The translations under genes were made by a program, and so were the position numbers. A model generated the notes under the pieces. The model was not told the DNA's origin and searched no databases. It was given only the letters and a program-made list of their open reading frames with translations. DNA of 64,000 nt from Molossus alvarezi (lineage: Eukaryota > Chordata > Mammalia > Chiroptera > Molossidae). Location: positions 101,015,890-101,079,889 of the forward strand of contig CM073889.1 of assembly GCA_037176705.1 (NCBI GenBank), read 5' to 3'. Positions 1 through 12,037 of this stretch are shown here, one piece after another. The stretch's first letter is position 1. Every line of letters starts with the position of its first letter.

Positions 1-287
1 TGACTCTAGTTAATTTAATAATGTACAAATTCACAGGTTCAAAAAGTCACCTTCTATGCTAGTACTTAACTGTTTTCCCACTACCACAACACACCCACAC
101 ATTGTCTTCACCCCTTCCCACCCATGCCAACTGAAAATGCTAGGTAATATACATCTTTAATCAAACCAATCTTAAAGAAAGTTAGTATTCCAATCGTCTG
201 ACCACTATAATGCCAATTGAAAAGTTTTCTGAGTAACAAATTAAAATTGGACTAAGGTCAGTATGGTACATAGCTTTTTCAGTAGTT

Positions 288-514
288 TTTATTTATTTAT
301 TTACTTTAATCCTCACCTGAGGACATTTTCCCATTTATCTTCAGATTGGGGGGGGGGATGAGAGGGTGAGAAACATTGATGTGAGAGAGAGACATCGATT
401 TTTTACCCCAACCAGGGCTGGGGACCAAACCACAACCGAGGTATGTGCACTTGACTTGAATCAAACCTGCAACTCCTCCGTCTGCTCTAACCACTGAGCC
501 AAACCAGCCAGGGC
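288..514 (-). mobile_element. V1 SINE
   Basis: On the minus strand the copy ends near CCTCACCTGAGGACATTTTC, with an (ATTT)n tail at 288-303, and its head is at 490-514 (CCAAACCAGCCAGGGC on the plus strand). A poly-G run (346-357) interrupts the body. The TSD is not clear. Confidence 0.85.
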
Positions 515-736
515 ATATTTTAGTAAATATTGATTTTTATCACCTCCTTGTGGGAGTTGAGTTAGATGAAGTTCTGTGTGATTTTCTGTAAGTACATGAA
601 AGCGAACTCTATGCAAGCAAAATCTTACCTAAGGTTTCTAACAGGAGTTTACAACGGGACTGAAAGCCAGACAGATGGAGAAAAGAGCTGTCTCCCTTAT
701 CACCAATTTAAAAGGAAACAACTGCGATATATATTG

Positions 737-996
737 TTTGTTAATCCTCACCTGATATTTTCGTCATTGATTTTTAGAGAGTGGAAGGGAAGGAGGAAGT
801 GGGGAAGGAGAGAGAGAGAGAGAGGGAGACATTGATGTGAAAGAGACACATTGACTGGCTGCCTCCCGAACGCACCCCGGGCAGGGCTGGGGATCGAACC
901 TGCAACCCAGGTCCGTGCCCTTGACTGGGAATCAAACCAGAGATCCTTCGATGCTCGGGCCAACATTCTAATCACTGAGGTATACCCGCCACGGTC
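737..996 (-). mobile_element. Diverged V-type SINE
   Basis: A minus-strand SINE with a GA-rich body (781-830) and a tRNA-like head ending near 996. CAACTGC occurs on both sides (about 718 and 997) and is probably the decayed TSD. Confidence 0.75.
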
Positions 997-1277
997 AACT
1001 GCTCATGTTTAAGATACAACTCGAGTATCTCCTCACTGGTGAAGGCTTCAGTGACAATCAGGTAAGCTGTCTGCTTTCTCTCTTGTCATACTCTTCAGCC
1101 CACTACACATGGTCTTCAGTGGTTATCAGTCCACTGGCTCCGGTAGATTAAAAGCTCTCTGAAGGCAGGACATTAGTATGTCACATGAAACTCAAATAAC
1201 TGCCAATGTCTGACAGAAGGCAGACATAGAAAATATCTGATAATGATTAAATAACCCCTAAATCCCTACATTGTTGT

Positions 1278-1295
1278 AAAAAAAAAAAAAAAAAA
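1278..1295. repeat. A18 homopolymer
   Basis: An isolated A run with no recognisable element upstream. The rest of 1000-1560 holds nothing I recognise. Confidence 0.9.
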
Positions 1296-1564
1296 CACAG
1301 TCATGTTATAAAATACTCTGTGAAGAAAAACATTATTGGAACCCATTACTGGTATTTCTCAGAGGTTCTATTTAGAATCCCGGTGAGTTATCTGAGATTA
1401 AGTGAATCTAAATGGAAAATCTATAATGATGTAAAGGTCTTTATTTTATGTACTAAGGTACCATTATTATCTTCACATCAGGTAGTAAATAATGAAGAGT
1501 TGTGTACATTTCTGAATCCAGGACTAAAGGGTTCTTGGGAGTTAATTAAATGAACAATATTAGT

Positions 1565-1837
1565 GCCCTGGCTGGTTTGGCTCAGCGGTTACAACGTCAG
1601 CCAGCGGACCAATAAGTTGCAAGTTCGATTCCAGTCAAGGGCACATACCTCGGTTGCGGTTTGTCCCTGGCCCTGGTTGGGGTCATGCGGTAGGCAACCA
1701 GTCGATGTGCCCCTCTCATATCAATGTTTCTCTCTCTCTCCCTCTCTCCCACTCTATTTGAAGATAAATAGAAAAATATCATCTGGTGAGGATTAAAAAT
1801 AAATAAATAAATAAATAAACAAACAAACAAACAAACA
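1565..1837 (+). mobile_element. V1 SINE
   Basis: A full-length copy. The TSD is AACAATATTAGT on the left and AACAATATCAGT on the right (11 of 12). The A-tail has become (AAAT)n followed by (AAAC)n at 1796-1837. Confidence 0.92.
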
Positions 1838-1849
1838 AACAATATCAGT

Positions 1850-2268
1850 ATTCTCACACTTCAATATAATCTTCATGTTTGACTAATGAAAGTATGAAAA
1901 CAGGCACATTTTAGATGGAAAAATGGCACTAATAGAAATGTCGTATTAGGTGCCCATAATAGTTTTTCTTAACCCATGGGCCTCAAACCCAGAAGGTCCC
2001 ACAGATCTTTTTCAACCTGGGCTCCCAAGAAGTTATACGTACATAAATCTGTCATCAATGAACTCTTCTACCATATGTTTGAAAAGCACTATGAACCATC
2101 ATTTGGAGAAGTAAAAATCATCACTCATCTCATTCTCCATGGGACTTGACTCTTATGTGCTTAAAAAGGTTGAAAACAACTCACCCAAGGCATAACGAAA
2201 AATTAAAATGTCTTGTACACAAAGTATTTGCATGCTTTTAGTTTAAAACAATTTATGAGAAGCACTTG
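1850..2268. other. No recognised feature
   Basis: Unique-looking intronic sequence; I see no gene, repeat or RNA. Confidence 0.5.
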
Positions 2269-2269
2269 A

Positions 2270-2440
2270 CAATAGAAGGTAGTGCAGTATTGTGATGAAG
2301 GACAGAAGAAGGCTTAAATCCCAGCATTGTCACTGTCCATCAAAGTAACCTTAGTTAACTTAGTTCTCTGAGATTTGCTTTCTTCACTAAAAATGGAAAT
2401 AATACCCACATCATACAAATACAAATAACCCTGTTTAGGG
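2270..2440 (+). mobile_element. MIR SINE relic
   Basis: It follows the MIR consensus: a head around 2283 (GTAGTGCAGTATTGTGATG), then AAATCCCAGCATTGTCACT, then ACTAAAAATGGAAATAATAC. Confidence 0.75.
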
Positions 2441-2674
2441 CCCAGTATATAATGTATGGCAGATACCAGGTGTACCAAAAGAAAAAAAAGATAGCCTGTA
2501 TGGCATTCTGTTTCCCCCTCGCCTATAGCCAGATTTTAATTATTTGTTTTAATATAATTAGTGTCAGAATTTCATTATTCATTCATTCAAGTATCTACAT
2601 GAACAAGAGATGCTGTTGTCTGTCCTTAAACAAGGAAAATTCCCCCCTCCAAAAATTAATAGGTGAGTGCTAAT

Positions 2675-2815
2675 CAAAAGACTGTATTCTCTAAGTGCTT
2701 TAGAAATAATAACTCATTTATTTCTCACAGCAGACCTACGAAGATACACCTACTTTGTAAATGAGGAAATTGAGGCAATATTAAACAAATAAACAGATGT
2801 TAAGTGCTCAGGACA
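2675..2815 (-). mobile_element. MIR SINE relic
   Basis: Antisense MIR features: AATGAGGAAATTGAGGCAAT around 2760, preceded by the CTCATTTATTTCTCACAGCA segment. Confidence 0.65.
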
Positions 2816-2829
2816 CTCCTTAATGTTTT

Positions 2830-4590
2830 TGATATGGAGTATTTCTTTACCTACCTTTTTAGCAGCTACCTTTTCCCAACTACCCTTTTACCTCTCCTCA
2901 GGGAGCTTTCTCTCTTCCCTTGTTTGACCCTGTCCCTGATAAATCTGATTCTGTGTATATTTACAATGGACATGTGAATCACTTAAAATCTCTTTACCTT
3001 TCTGTTTACTCCCAGTTCTCTTGTGACAACAACCCTTGTTTGTCTTGCAAAAGGTATTTTTTACAAAGACCTGGAGGTTGTACAATTCATCAGGAAGCAA
3101 ACTCCTTTACTGAAGTCACATAATTTCTCTTCTCTTCTCTGACCTTAGCATTTTATAACATATCAGGTTATCACAACTATATAAAATTGGCGGGGTTAGG
3201 GGAAAGCACACACCTTTTCTCTCTTTTGTTCTGGAAAGAACAAGGAGCTGGGGGACTAATTTTCTGTGTCTGCTTCCACATTAGTGGTCACTTGGACTGG
3301 TCACATGACTCTAGGTTTCAATATTTCCAAATGTAAAATGTGTAAACTTACACAAATGTGTAAGATGTTCTTTAAAGGTTCTTTCAAACCTATAATTTTA
3401 TGATTTGTGTTTAAAACAAAAATATTCTGGTTATGTAACAGCCACTTAGGAACAGGCTATAAGGGTTGCGTTAATGACCCTGACACCTAAGCAAGGAGAT
3501 TCATTATGACACCCGGACAAAGCAGACTAGTGAGGCCATTCAAGCCTTTACTCCTTCTCCCAAGACACAAAAATCGAATGCATTAGCAAGTGAGACATAA
3601 AACTGAGAGCAGTATCAACTAGCTACCTTAATGACAGTGACAGGTTTTTCCAACTGGCAACAGAAGCAAACAACTAGGTAAAGATAAGTCCCCATGGCCT
3701 TTCATGTTTCTGCACATCCTCAAAGCAGAGGCACTCACAGCTTTGTATTCTAAACTATCTTTTCATAAATGTTTGTAGAGTGAACAGATGTAGAAAGCAG
3801 ATAGTGTCTCCCTCTAGAGCAGAGGGCAGTTTGCTCTCAAATACAGTTCAGATGCCTCACTGCAAAACAAAGGTTGGGCAGGTCTGCTTAAAGGCTATTA
3901 TAAATGACTGGGGTTTGTCTTCTGTAATGTAATCCACTGTATATGCAGATGTCAACTGGCCCTTATCATGTTGCCCTGCAGGCACCAGGAACCACAGGAG
4001 AAAATGATGATACTCTGGCTCCTGTGAGTGATAAACTGTCTGTCTCTGACCCAGAAATACTGAGTCTCTACCAGGATCTACAAGACTGTGGCAGTCTAAT
4101 TTGTTAGCTTGAAAACAGGGTAGAATCTCAGATCCTTCACAGCAGTCAACAGGAATGGGGGCTTAATAATTCATGGCTATCTCTGTATCATCAGAAAGTT
4201 TCTATTAGAAATTTAAATGTTCAACAGGGAGCTGTCTAAATGTTCTCAATATAATTTCTTAAGAAAAGGCTAAACTAAAAAGCAAGTCATGTCAGGTTTT
4301 TCTGAAAAATTTAGCTACCTTCAAAGTACCACTGGCTGTAGGAAGTACAGGAAGCCAGATTTTAAGGCAAAACATTCCTCCTTCCTTTCTTGGCTACTGC
4401 TAGGCCAAGATCAAACAAGGATCAGCAAAGACCAGAGGGAAACTGGAACTTCTTTATTGCCTATGCATTCAGCAAGGACAAGTTAATGCTAAATGCTACC
4501 TTTAAAAAAACAAATCATATGCACTTAATAGAAGTACCTACATTGCAAAATTAATTTAAAAGAAGTACTTATACTGTAAAACCATTGCTC
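2830..4590. other. No clear feature
   Basis: Mostly unassigned intron. 3270-3365 faintly resembles the 3' part of a MIR (TGACTCTAGGTTTCAATATT). No exon of DYM is visible. Confidence 0.4.
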
Positions 4591-4610
4591 AGAACTCCTA
4601 TCAATTTAAA

Positions 4611-4754
4611 GATTTTTAAATTGATTCGAGAGGGAAAGAGAGAGAAAAACATCAAGTGGTTGTCTCCTATACATATCCCGACCAGGATTCAAACCCTGAG
4701 CAGGAATCAAGCCTGTCATTGGTATACAGGATGACACTCCACACTGGCCAGGAC
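4611..4754 (-). mobile_element. Short diverged bat SINE
   Basis: A minus-strand copy of about 144 bp between TSDs CTCCTATCAATTTAAA (4595-4610) and CTCCTACCAATTTAAA (4755-4770). Only short VES-like pieces of the body remain. Confidence 0.8.
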
Positions 4755-5032
4755 CTCCTACCAATTTAAAATAAAACATATTACTAAAAACTCTCATTCT
4801 AGCCCTGGCTGGTTTTGCTCAGTGGTTAGAGCACCAGCTTGCAGACTGAAGAGTCACAGGTTCGATTCTAGTCAAGGCCACATACCTGGGCTGCAGGTTC
4901 AACCCCCAGCCCTGGTGTGTCATGCAAGAGGAAACCAATCAATGTGTGACGTTTCTCACATCAATGTTTCTCTTTCTTTCTCCCTTTCTGCACCTCCCTC
5001 CCTCCCTCCCACTCTCTTTAAAAATCAAAGGA

Positions 5033-5267
5033 GCCCTGGCCAGTTTGGCTCAGCGGTTAGAGCGTCAGCCTGCGGTCCGGAGAGACCCGGGTTCGGTTCC
5101 CGCTAAGGGCACGTACTTCGGTTGCAGTTTGTTCCCGGCCCTGGTTGGTCGTGCGGGTGGCAGCCACTCGATGTGTCCCTTCACATCGATGTTTCTCGCT
5201 CTCCCTTCCTCTCTCTCCCTCCCACTCTATCTGTACAAAAAATGGAAAAATGTCCTCGGTTGAGGAT

Positions 5268-5294
<27 letters not shown>
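5033..5294 (+). mobile_element. V1 SINE (inner copy 1)
   Basis: A young full-length V1 with an A-tail of more than 20 bases. Its left flank AAAATCAAAGGA (5021-5032) recurs only after inner copy 2. Confidence 0.93.
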
Positions 5295-5298
<4 letters not shown>

Positions 5299-5302
5299 TT
5301 AT

Positions 5303-5566
5303 GCCCTGGCCGGTTTGGCTCAGCGGTTAGAGCGTCGGCCTGCGGTCCGGAGAGACCCGGGTTCGGTTCCCGCTAAGGGCATGTACTTCGGTTGCAGTTT
5401 GTCCCCGGCCCTGGTTGGTCGTGCGGGTGGCAGCCACTCGATGTGTCCCTTTCACATCGATGTTTCTCTCTCTCTCTGTTCCTCTCTCTCCCTCCCACTC
5501 TACCTGAACAAAAAATGGAAAAATGTCCTCGGGTGAGGATAAAAAAAAATAAATAAAAAAAAAAAA
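5303..5566 (+). mobile_element. V1 SINE (inner copy 2)
   Basis: A second young V1, separated from the first by only GTTTTTAT. The flank AAAATCAAAGGA repeats at 5567-5578, so one TSD encloses both copies. Confidence 0.93.
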
Positions 5567-5639
5567 AAAATCAAAGGAAAAAATATCCTTGGGTGAGGAT
5601 TAAAAAAAAACACAACAAAAACTCATTCTATATTCAGTG

Positions 5640-6520
5640 AGATCTTCATTTAGGGAAATGTTTGGGAAATATAGGCAAACTGATAATCCTTTTGGCAAGG
5701 AATCAATCTAGGAATACTAACAATAAGGAGTATTGTGTAGAGATGTTATCCAGTTTTATTTTTAGATTAAAATGATTTCAAAAATGTTATAATCCTGTAA
5801 GAGAAAAAACAGACTGCAAAAGACTTTACAAACCATTTATTATCTCTTGCAACATTGACAGGATATAGATATTAAACATCACTTTAGAGATGGCAAACAG
5901 AAATTAAATAACTTACCAAGATTTTGGAAAGAGAAATAATGTGTTTATTTGTTATAACGCTTAATATCAGATAATTCCTTCCTTAAAGAAACAATTTTCT
6001 GACTGTAATGATATCAGATAATAATATAAGGTTGAAATTAAAGTTTTACAAAATAAAAGAAACATGACTATAACACTTAATTTCCAGATACAACGAATGA
6101 CACTTGTCTCCAATTCAAATGTAAAAAAATCTCAAATTAAAGAGGACTTCACAGTGGTAGACATAGCAAAAGCTCAATATGTTGTTATTGAATTTTTAAA
6201 AAACTAACATCAAGCATTAGATGTTGGACAGATGTTAGAGTTTCAGGCTAAAGATATACTGTTCTTGTCCTCTTTTCCGGGAAAATATCCCCACACTATA
6301 TACTACAACACCTGAATACATCCATGCCTTTGTCAATTAGCCAGTCCAAAAAAAGCCTTTCAGACTTTCCTACTATAACTCTAGGAACTTTGAATGAGGA
6401 TCAGGGGACAGTCAACAAGGGTTTGGCTACCTTAGACTGCACGGAACCACCCATTTCAGAAAATCCTCAGGAGTTAGAATGTGTGGTCTCATGGCTCTCG
6501 AAGACAGAGTTCTGTCAGTC
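5640..6520. other. No recognised feature
   Basis: AT-rich intronic sequence without recognisable repeats. Confidence 0.5.
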
Positions 6521-6524
6521 TTGC

Positions 6525-6605
6525 TATGACAGTGCAATGGAATGAGCAGGAGCTTTTAGTCTGGACAAGCTTGGAATAGCCACTTACCAGCTGTGTAACT
6601 AATAC
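6525..6605 (+). mobile_element. MIR core relic
   Basis: CACTTACCAGCTGTGTAACT around 6581 is the MIR core motif. 6606-7284 holds nothing I recognise. Confidence 0.6.
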
Positions 6606-7297
6606 CAACACCCTAAATTGTATAAACCTTCAGACTTTTACTCATTTTAAATGTAGCAAGGGGTGAGACTCTGAAGGTGACAGATATGAATTTATCATTA
6701 AATAGGCCTTATTTTTACCATAAGAAAGTATCCCTGAAATATCATAATTAAGAAAAATAACCAGATGTCTTCCTATATATATTTGAATATTTTATGTAGA
6801 GTAACATAAATTTATCCCAACTATAAATAGGCCATTTTGCTTATTATTCTCTTGCCTGTTTTCAGTTCAATATATTATTTGATTCAGAGAGAAATTCAAT
6901 CTACAAAAACTTAGTTCAGTGGGGACAGAAGTGAGGAAGCCTGATAAGGTAGTTTAATAAGAGAAAGTATTACTAAAAACAAATTGCCTATCTTCCTGAT
7001 TCCATGGGCCATTCTAAAAGATCTATATTTGTCCAAAACAGAAGAGCTAACCATCCAGAGTTAAATAAACAGCCTGTGCTTTTGTAGTCTTCACAAAAAT
7101 GCTGGGTGACTAAAATGTGTAACATTACAGGTGCAGAGCAGAAGGAGGCAGCTTACAGGAACTGCCAGTTTGGTTCGAGCCAGAGAAGGTACACAGCAGT
7201 GAAAGCATAAATCGTGGATTAAAGAATTTTAAAATTCTTAAATTACATAATTGGATTTTACAACAAAACATACTACGCTTATACAAAGTTTCATTAA

Positions 7298-7500
7298 GCC
7301 CGGCCAGTGTGTAGACTGAACGTTGTCCAATGGACTGAGAGGTCCCAGTTTGATTCCTGGTCAGGGTACATGCCCCGGTGGTGGACTCCATCCCCAGCAG
7401 GTGGTGTGCAGGAGGCAGTCAATCAGTGTTTCTCACACTGATGTTTCTCTCTCTCTCTCTCTTCCTATAGCTCTACAAAAAAAAAAAAAAAATCAATAAA
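7298..7500 (+). mobile_element. V2-like SINE, first of a pair
   Basis: A diverged V2 with an internally shortened head. It ends AATCAATAAA and runs directly into the next SINE. The left TSD AAAGTTTCATTAA is at 7285-7297. Confidence 0.85.
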
Positions 7501-7785
7501 GCCCTAGACGGTTTCACTCAGTGGTTAGAGTGTCAGCTCATGGACCAATAAGTCGCGGGTTCAATCCCGGTCAGGGGCATGTGTCTTGGTTGCGGTTTGT
7601 TCCCAGCCCTGGCCAGGTCGTGCAGGAGGCAATTGGTGGATGTGGCTTTATCACATCAATGTTTCTCTCTGTCTCTCTCTACCTCCTTCCCACTCTAACT
7701 GATGAATAGAAAAATATCCTCTAGTGATGAATAAAAAAAAGAAAAAGAAAAATAAATAAATAAAAACATATTTTAAAAATAATTA
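7501..7785 (+). mobile_element. V1 SINE, second of a pair
   Basis: A V1 copy immediately 3' of the V2. The right TSD AAAGTTTCATTAA (7786-7798) matches the one left of the V2, so the pair shares one TSD. Confidence 0.88.
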
Positions 7786-7814
7786 AAAGTTTCATTAAAA
7801 AAAATCTATGTTTA

Positions 7815-8062
7815 ACCCTGGACTGATTTGCTCAGTGGTTAAGCACCAGCCCAAGGACTGAAGGGTAAGGAGTTCAATTCCTGGTCAAGGGCATGTACCT
7901 GGATTGCAGGTTCAATCCCCAGCCCCAGTCAGGGTTGTGTGGAAAGGCAACTGATCAATGTATCTCTCACACATCAATGTTTCTCTGTCTCCCTCCCTCC
8001 CTTCTACTCTACTGAAAAATCAATGGAAAAATATCCTCTGGTGAGGATTAACAAACAAACAA
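7815..8062 (+). mobile_element. V1-like SINE
   Basis: Full length. TSD AAAATCTATGTTTA (7801-7814) and AAAATCTACGTTTA (8063-8076), 13 of 14. The tail contains (AAAC)n. Confidence 0.92.
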
Positions 8063-8076
8063 AAAATCTACGTTTA

Positions 8077-8967
8077 ATATTATTTTATTCTTAAGAGGTT
8101 TGAAAAGCCAGGAAGCTTTCAATGTCTTACATCCTCATCAACTTCACTAGCTTCAAAAAGCAGCAGGTATCTGCAAAAGGCAACCGGAGACAAATTAATT
8201 TACGTGAGTCTCAGAACGATGGGTGCCAGAACTAAGCTTAAAATCCCAGGTGCTAGCCCATCTTCTAAGAATACATCAACAAGGAATTATTAAAAGTCTA
8301 TTGTGTGTCTGAGAGCAAGTCTCTGTAAAGTAATACAAAGAAATATAAGACAAGTCTTTTATCTCTAGTAATTACTACTTTGCTTAAACAACAAAACTTT
8401 CAACTTCAGGCCAGTCCAGTGTGTCACAAGGTCAAGACTCTGAAGTTCTCTCTCCCACACCAACCTCAGAGAAAAGCCTGGTCACCACAGCCACATTTTC
8501 TAACATGTGACTTGCTCCTTTCTTGGCCTGTCTCCACTGCCCCTGCCCTAGGAACCAGCCCTGGGCCAGAATGACAGAGACCCAGAGGCTGCTATAAAGA
8601 GATAAACAGGGACAGCTGGGTTCTCTTTCTAATCTGAACAGGAAAATATGAAGTGACTATCATAGCAGCAGCTGGGTCTGAAGTTAGAAGGTCTAGGGGC
8701 TGGGGGCAGGGGTATGGACTTGACCACTGCACGTTCAAGATAAAACAGAACAGAAATGCAGAAGCAAGTGGAAAAAAACCTCCAGAAAGAAGTGATAGCA
8801 AGAACCTGCTCAGCTTTTTTCTAACTCCAGACCACATTTATCCAGACACAGGGGTGCAGCTGTGAAAGAGCAGGAAACTGCCAACAGCTAGGGAAGGACA
8901 GAGCCGCAGGTATAAGTCAAGTAGTAACTGAACATTAAGAGCAAAGCGCAGGGCCCAGATCACATCA
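8077..8967. other. No recognised feature
   Basis: Somewhat GC-richer intron (8440-8720) with short chance open frames on both strands and no homology I recognise. Confidence 0.45.
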
Positions 8968-8974
8968 CTCTAAG

Positions 8975-9189
8975 CCAAGGTTCCTCAGTCTCAGCACTGC
9001 TGACATTTTGAGCTAGATAATTCTTTATTGTCCTGTGTATTATAGGATATTTAGCAATATCCCTGGCCTCTACCCACTAGATGTCAGCAGTAATCACCTC
9101 CCCTGTTGTAGCAATAACAACAAAAAACTTCACTCCAGACAATGCCAATGTCCCCTAGAAACAAAAGCACCCACAGCTGAGAGCTACTG
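8975..9189 (+). mobile_element. MER20 (hAT-Charlie) relic
   Basis: Recognised by CAGCACTGCTGACATTTTGA, then CCTGGCCTCTACCCACTAGA, then AATGCCAATGTCCCCTAGAA, ending GCTGAGAGCTACTG. CTCTAAG flanks both ends (8968-8974 and 9190-9196), the expected hAT-type duplication. Confidence 0.85.
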
Positions 9190-9659
9190 CTCTAAGGAGG
9201 TTGAATTTTAACCTGTTAGCAAAGGGAAATCATTTATGGATGCTCAGTATAGGGAGCAAAAAGATCAGATATGCTTTTCAAAAGAATGCAGCAGTGTGGA
9301 GGTTGACTGTGGAGGGGCAAGTAGGGAGGCAAAAGGACCAGGCAGGCAATGACAGTTTTGGTGACCATCATGAATGTGTGAACCAGGGCAGCAACAGTGG
9401 AGACAGAAAAGAGAGTATGAATGCAAGTTACAATGGTAGTGTTAGAATTCCTGGGCACAACTGGACATAGCATTTGAGGGGAAGGGAGAAATGGTAGAAA
9501 ATTACTTGTTTCTGGCTTGGCAATTTAGGTGGCTGCAGTGAGGGCCATTACTTAGGATAGGAAATTTAAAAAGAAGAAAGGTTTAAATATAAGTATAGCT
9601 TTAAACAGAATAAAAGTTTGAGGTAAGTGTGGGATACCCAGGTAGTGAGGTTAGTAGAG

Positions 9660-9905
9660 TTGGGTTCAGCTAGCCAACAGCTAATAGTACACGTTATGCG
9701 CCAGCCCTTTATAAGTATTAACACACTTAATCCTTGCCCTATCCACTGAGATAAGATGGCAACTATTGTCACCCAACCTTACAGGCAGGGAAACTGCTAC
9801 CTGGAGGAGTTCAGTAATTTCTCTAAGATTCCATAGCTAGTAGGTTTCAGAGTTAGTATCCTCAACTCAGTCTGTGCTCTGAACCACTATACTGTACTGC
9901 CTGCC
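9660..9905 (-). mobile_element. MIR, nearly full length
   Basis: An antisense MIR: TTGTCACCCAACCTTACAGG, then GATTCCATAGCTAGTAGG, then ACCACTATACTGTACTGCC. It is among the best-preserved MIRs in the window. 9197-9655 holds nothing I recognise. Confidence 0.85.
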
Positions 9906-10780
9906 TCCGGAAACAGAGAAAGGTCAGGATTATCAATGTAGATCTGGATGGTTTCCCACATACAAGTGCACAGAAGTGAAGTCACAGGCTTATATGTGAA
10001 TTCACAGGAAAAATGATCAGAGAGAGAAGAAAACAATTTAGAATAAAAGATTAGAGAAATATCTGTTAAGCCAAATGTGAGGAAGGAGCCAGTTGGGGCA
10101 TAACACAAGAGGCAATAAGAGAAGTCTTCAGGGCAGGAAATAATGATAACCTTTTAGCCCCTTATAGATAGTAAAGGTTTTTAATTGAATTAATAAACCT
10201 AGTCCCAAATAATCATATCAAATATCCATACTTATGGCATACTCAAAGTCTTCATAGATTAACAAAACCTTAATCATGTTTGTGATTTTTCTAGAATATC
10301 AAGTTTGTAGGAGACATGTCATTAAATATGAAACAGTAGCTTAGACACCATATAAAATCATTCCTTACATTTATGTCCAGCTAAGAAGGTTTTTAAAAGC
10401 TTTATTCACATCCTATTTTCACAGCAATGAAACATGTTACTGTTTTGCATTTTGTTAAAGATCACATGAAATATTGGCTCTTCTAAGTTTTGCAACAGAC
10501 AGATACAAAACTATATAATCTCTTCCTAAAAGAGGATTTAGAAAATGTGTATATGAAAACTGATTACTAGAGCATCTGGAGAATCCTGAATTGTACTGCT
10601 AGGATAAATCTTCTGTGCATCTAATAGTGTTTGTTATGCATTCCTCATCATACTTCACAATTCTATATCCTAAACACAAACATTTAGTACAAAATAAGTC
10701 AAAAAAGCTGGGCCCCATTTCCAGTTCGAGACAAGTGTTTTCTAAGGGAATAAATCTTGATTTCCAGGCCCAAATTCAAA
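9906..10780. other. No recognised feature
   Basis: AT-rich intron; no gene or repeat identified. Confidence 0.45.
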
Positions 10781-10785
10781 GCGCC

Positions 10786-10938
10786 TTCCAAACTTTAACA
10801 CATGTACAAATCATTTGAGGATCTTGTTAAATGAAGATTCTGATTCAGTGGGTGTGAAGCTGGGCCAACACTGCATTTCTAACAAGAAATCACCCTCCTG
10901 GATGATGCTCTGGGTCCACACTCTATACAACTGCGGCC
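10786..10938 (+). mobile_element. MER5A-type hAT relic
   Basis: GATTCTGATTCAGTGGGT followed by GCATTTCTAACAAG and a GATGATGCTCTGGGTCC-like end matches the MER5A consensus as I recall it. Confidence 0.65.
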
Positions 10939-11082
10939 CTTGGACCAGAAACACTGGCAGCACTCAGGTACGCATCAGAACTGCAAGTCCCTCAGTGTGA
11001 CAAAGCATACTAATATTATCTCTGCTGAAACTGATGACTCGAGGAATTTACGTTAAATTATTTCTTTCAAAATCCATTTATA

Positions 11083-11286
11083 ACCCAGCCAGTGAGGCTC
11101 TGTTGGTTGAGCATCGTCGTATATACCAGGGGGTCACTGATTCAATTTCCAGTTGGGGCACAATGCCCATGTTGCAGGCTCAGTATGGAATGTGCAGGAG
11201 GCAGTCAATCACTGTTTCTCTCTCACTGATATTTCTCTCTCTCTCCCTCTCCTTCCTCTCACTGAAATCAGTAAAAACATATTTTT
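11083..11286 (+). mobile_element. V2-like SINE
   Basis: A diverged copy with TSD AAAATCCATTTATA (11069-11082) and AAAATACATTTACA (11287-11300). It lies about 0.75 kb past exon E in the direction of DYM transcription. Confidence 0.88.
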
Positions 11287-11384
11287 AAAATACATTTACA
11301 ATCCATTCATTCACATATTCTTTATTAGACCTTCTTTCCTCTCTATTGTGTTCATTATCTTTGAGATGCATAGCTTATCCTGGA

Positions 11385-11632
11385 TTGGTTGGGTAGCACC
11401 CAGACAATCCAAGGATCCTCACAGTGGAAGAGGAAACCAGAAGAAGAGGTGTGATGAGATGTGAGGAGGACTCAACAACCTACTATTGCTGGCTTTGAAG
11501 ATGGAGGAAGGGACCATGAGCCAGTGAGACCCGTGCGGAACTTTTAACCTACAGAATTGTGTAATATATGTGTGTTGTTTTAAGTCACTAATTTGTGGCA
11601 ACAACAGGAAACTAATACGGTATAAAAAGAGA
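11385..11632 (+). mobile_element. MLT1-type LTR (ERVL-MaLR) relic
   Basis: The 3' part is diagnostic: ACCTACAGAATTGTGTAATA, then TTGTTTTAAGTCACTAATTT, ending AGGAAACTAATACGG. It is noncoding and heavily mutated. Confidence 0.75.
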
Positions 11633-11639
11633 CTGATAT

Positions 11640-12037
11640 GGAATAACTAATACACTATAAAAAGAATTCTCCAAAACAAACACAGGTCATGACTCAGCAG
11701 GGTAGTGTGATGCTCTAAAAAAAGCTCAACAAATATGTTCATTAAAATTTAGTATGCATTACTAAAAAATATACCTGTTTCTCTTAAAAAGCGAATACAC
11801 AAAGCTTAAAAACAGGTTTATAGAAGATTGAAAGTAAATGCAAAAAATTTTGATTGAAAAATAGGTTAGTAAATAAAAGAGAACAAGGAATTTTCAACCA
11901 AACAGGGTGACAAAAATTAAGCAGAAAAAATTTGATACTCCTTGCAGATAACATTTAAAAAGGGATCGCCATACTACCCTTTTCCATAGGTCAGTCAGAA
12001 GGGAAAAATTAGGATTTCTTTTAAAGCTTATATTTAC
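11640..12037. other. No recognised feature beside exon E
   Basis: AT-rich intron immediately downstream of DYM exon E. Confidence 0.5.

Larger units (their letters stand above)
4801..5617 (+). mobile_element. Older V1-like SINE split by two inserted SINEs
   Basis: The outer element runs 4801-5032 and resumes at 5567-5617. Its own TSD is AACTCTCATTCTA on the left (ending 4801) and AAACTCATTCTA on the right (ending 5630). Two younger V1 copies lie inside, near its 3' end. Confidence 0.9.

Noticed and set aside
1..12037. Downstream DYM exon starting near LFSLLSKKHNK
   Set aside because: No minus-strand match was seen; it probably lies beyond the window.
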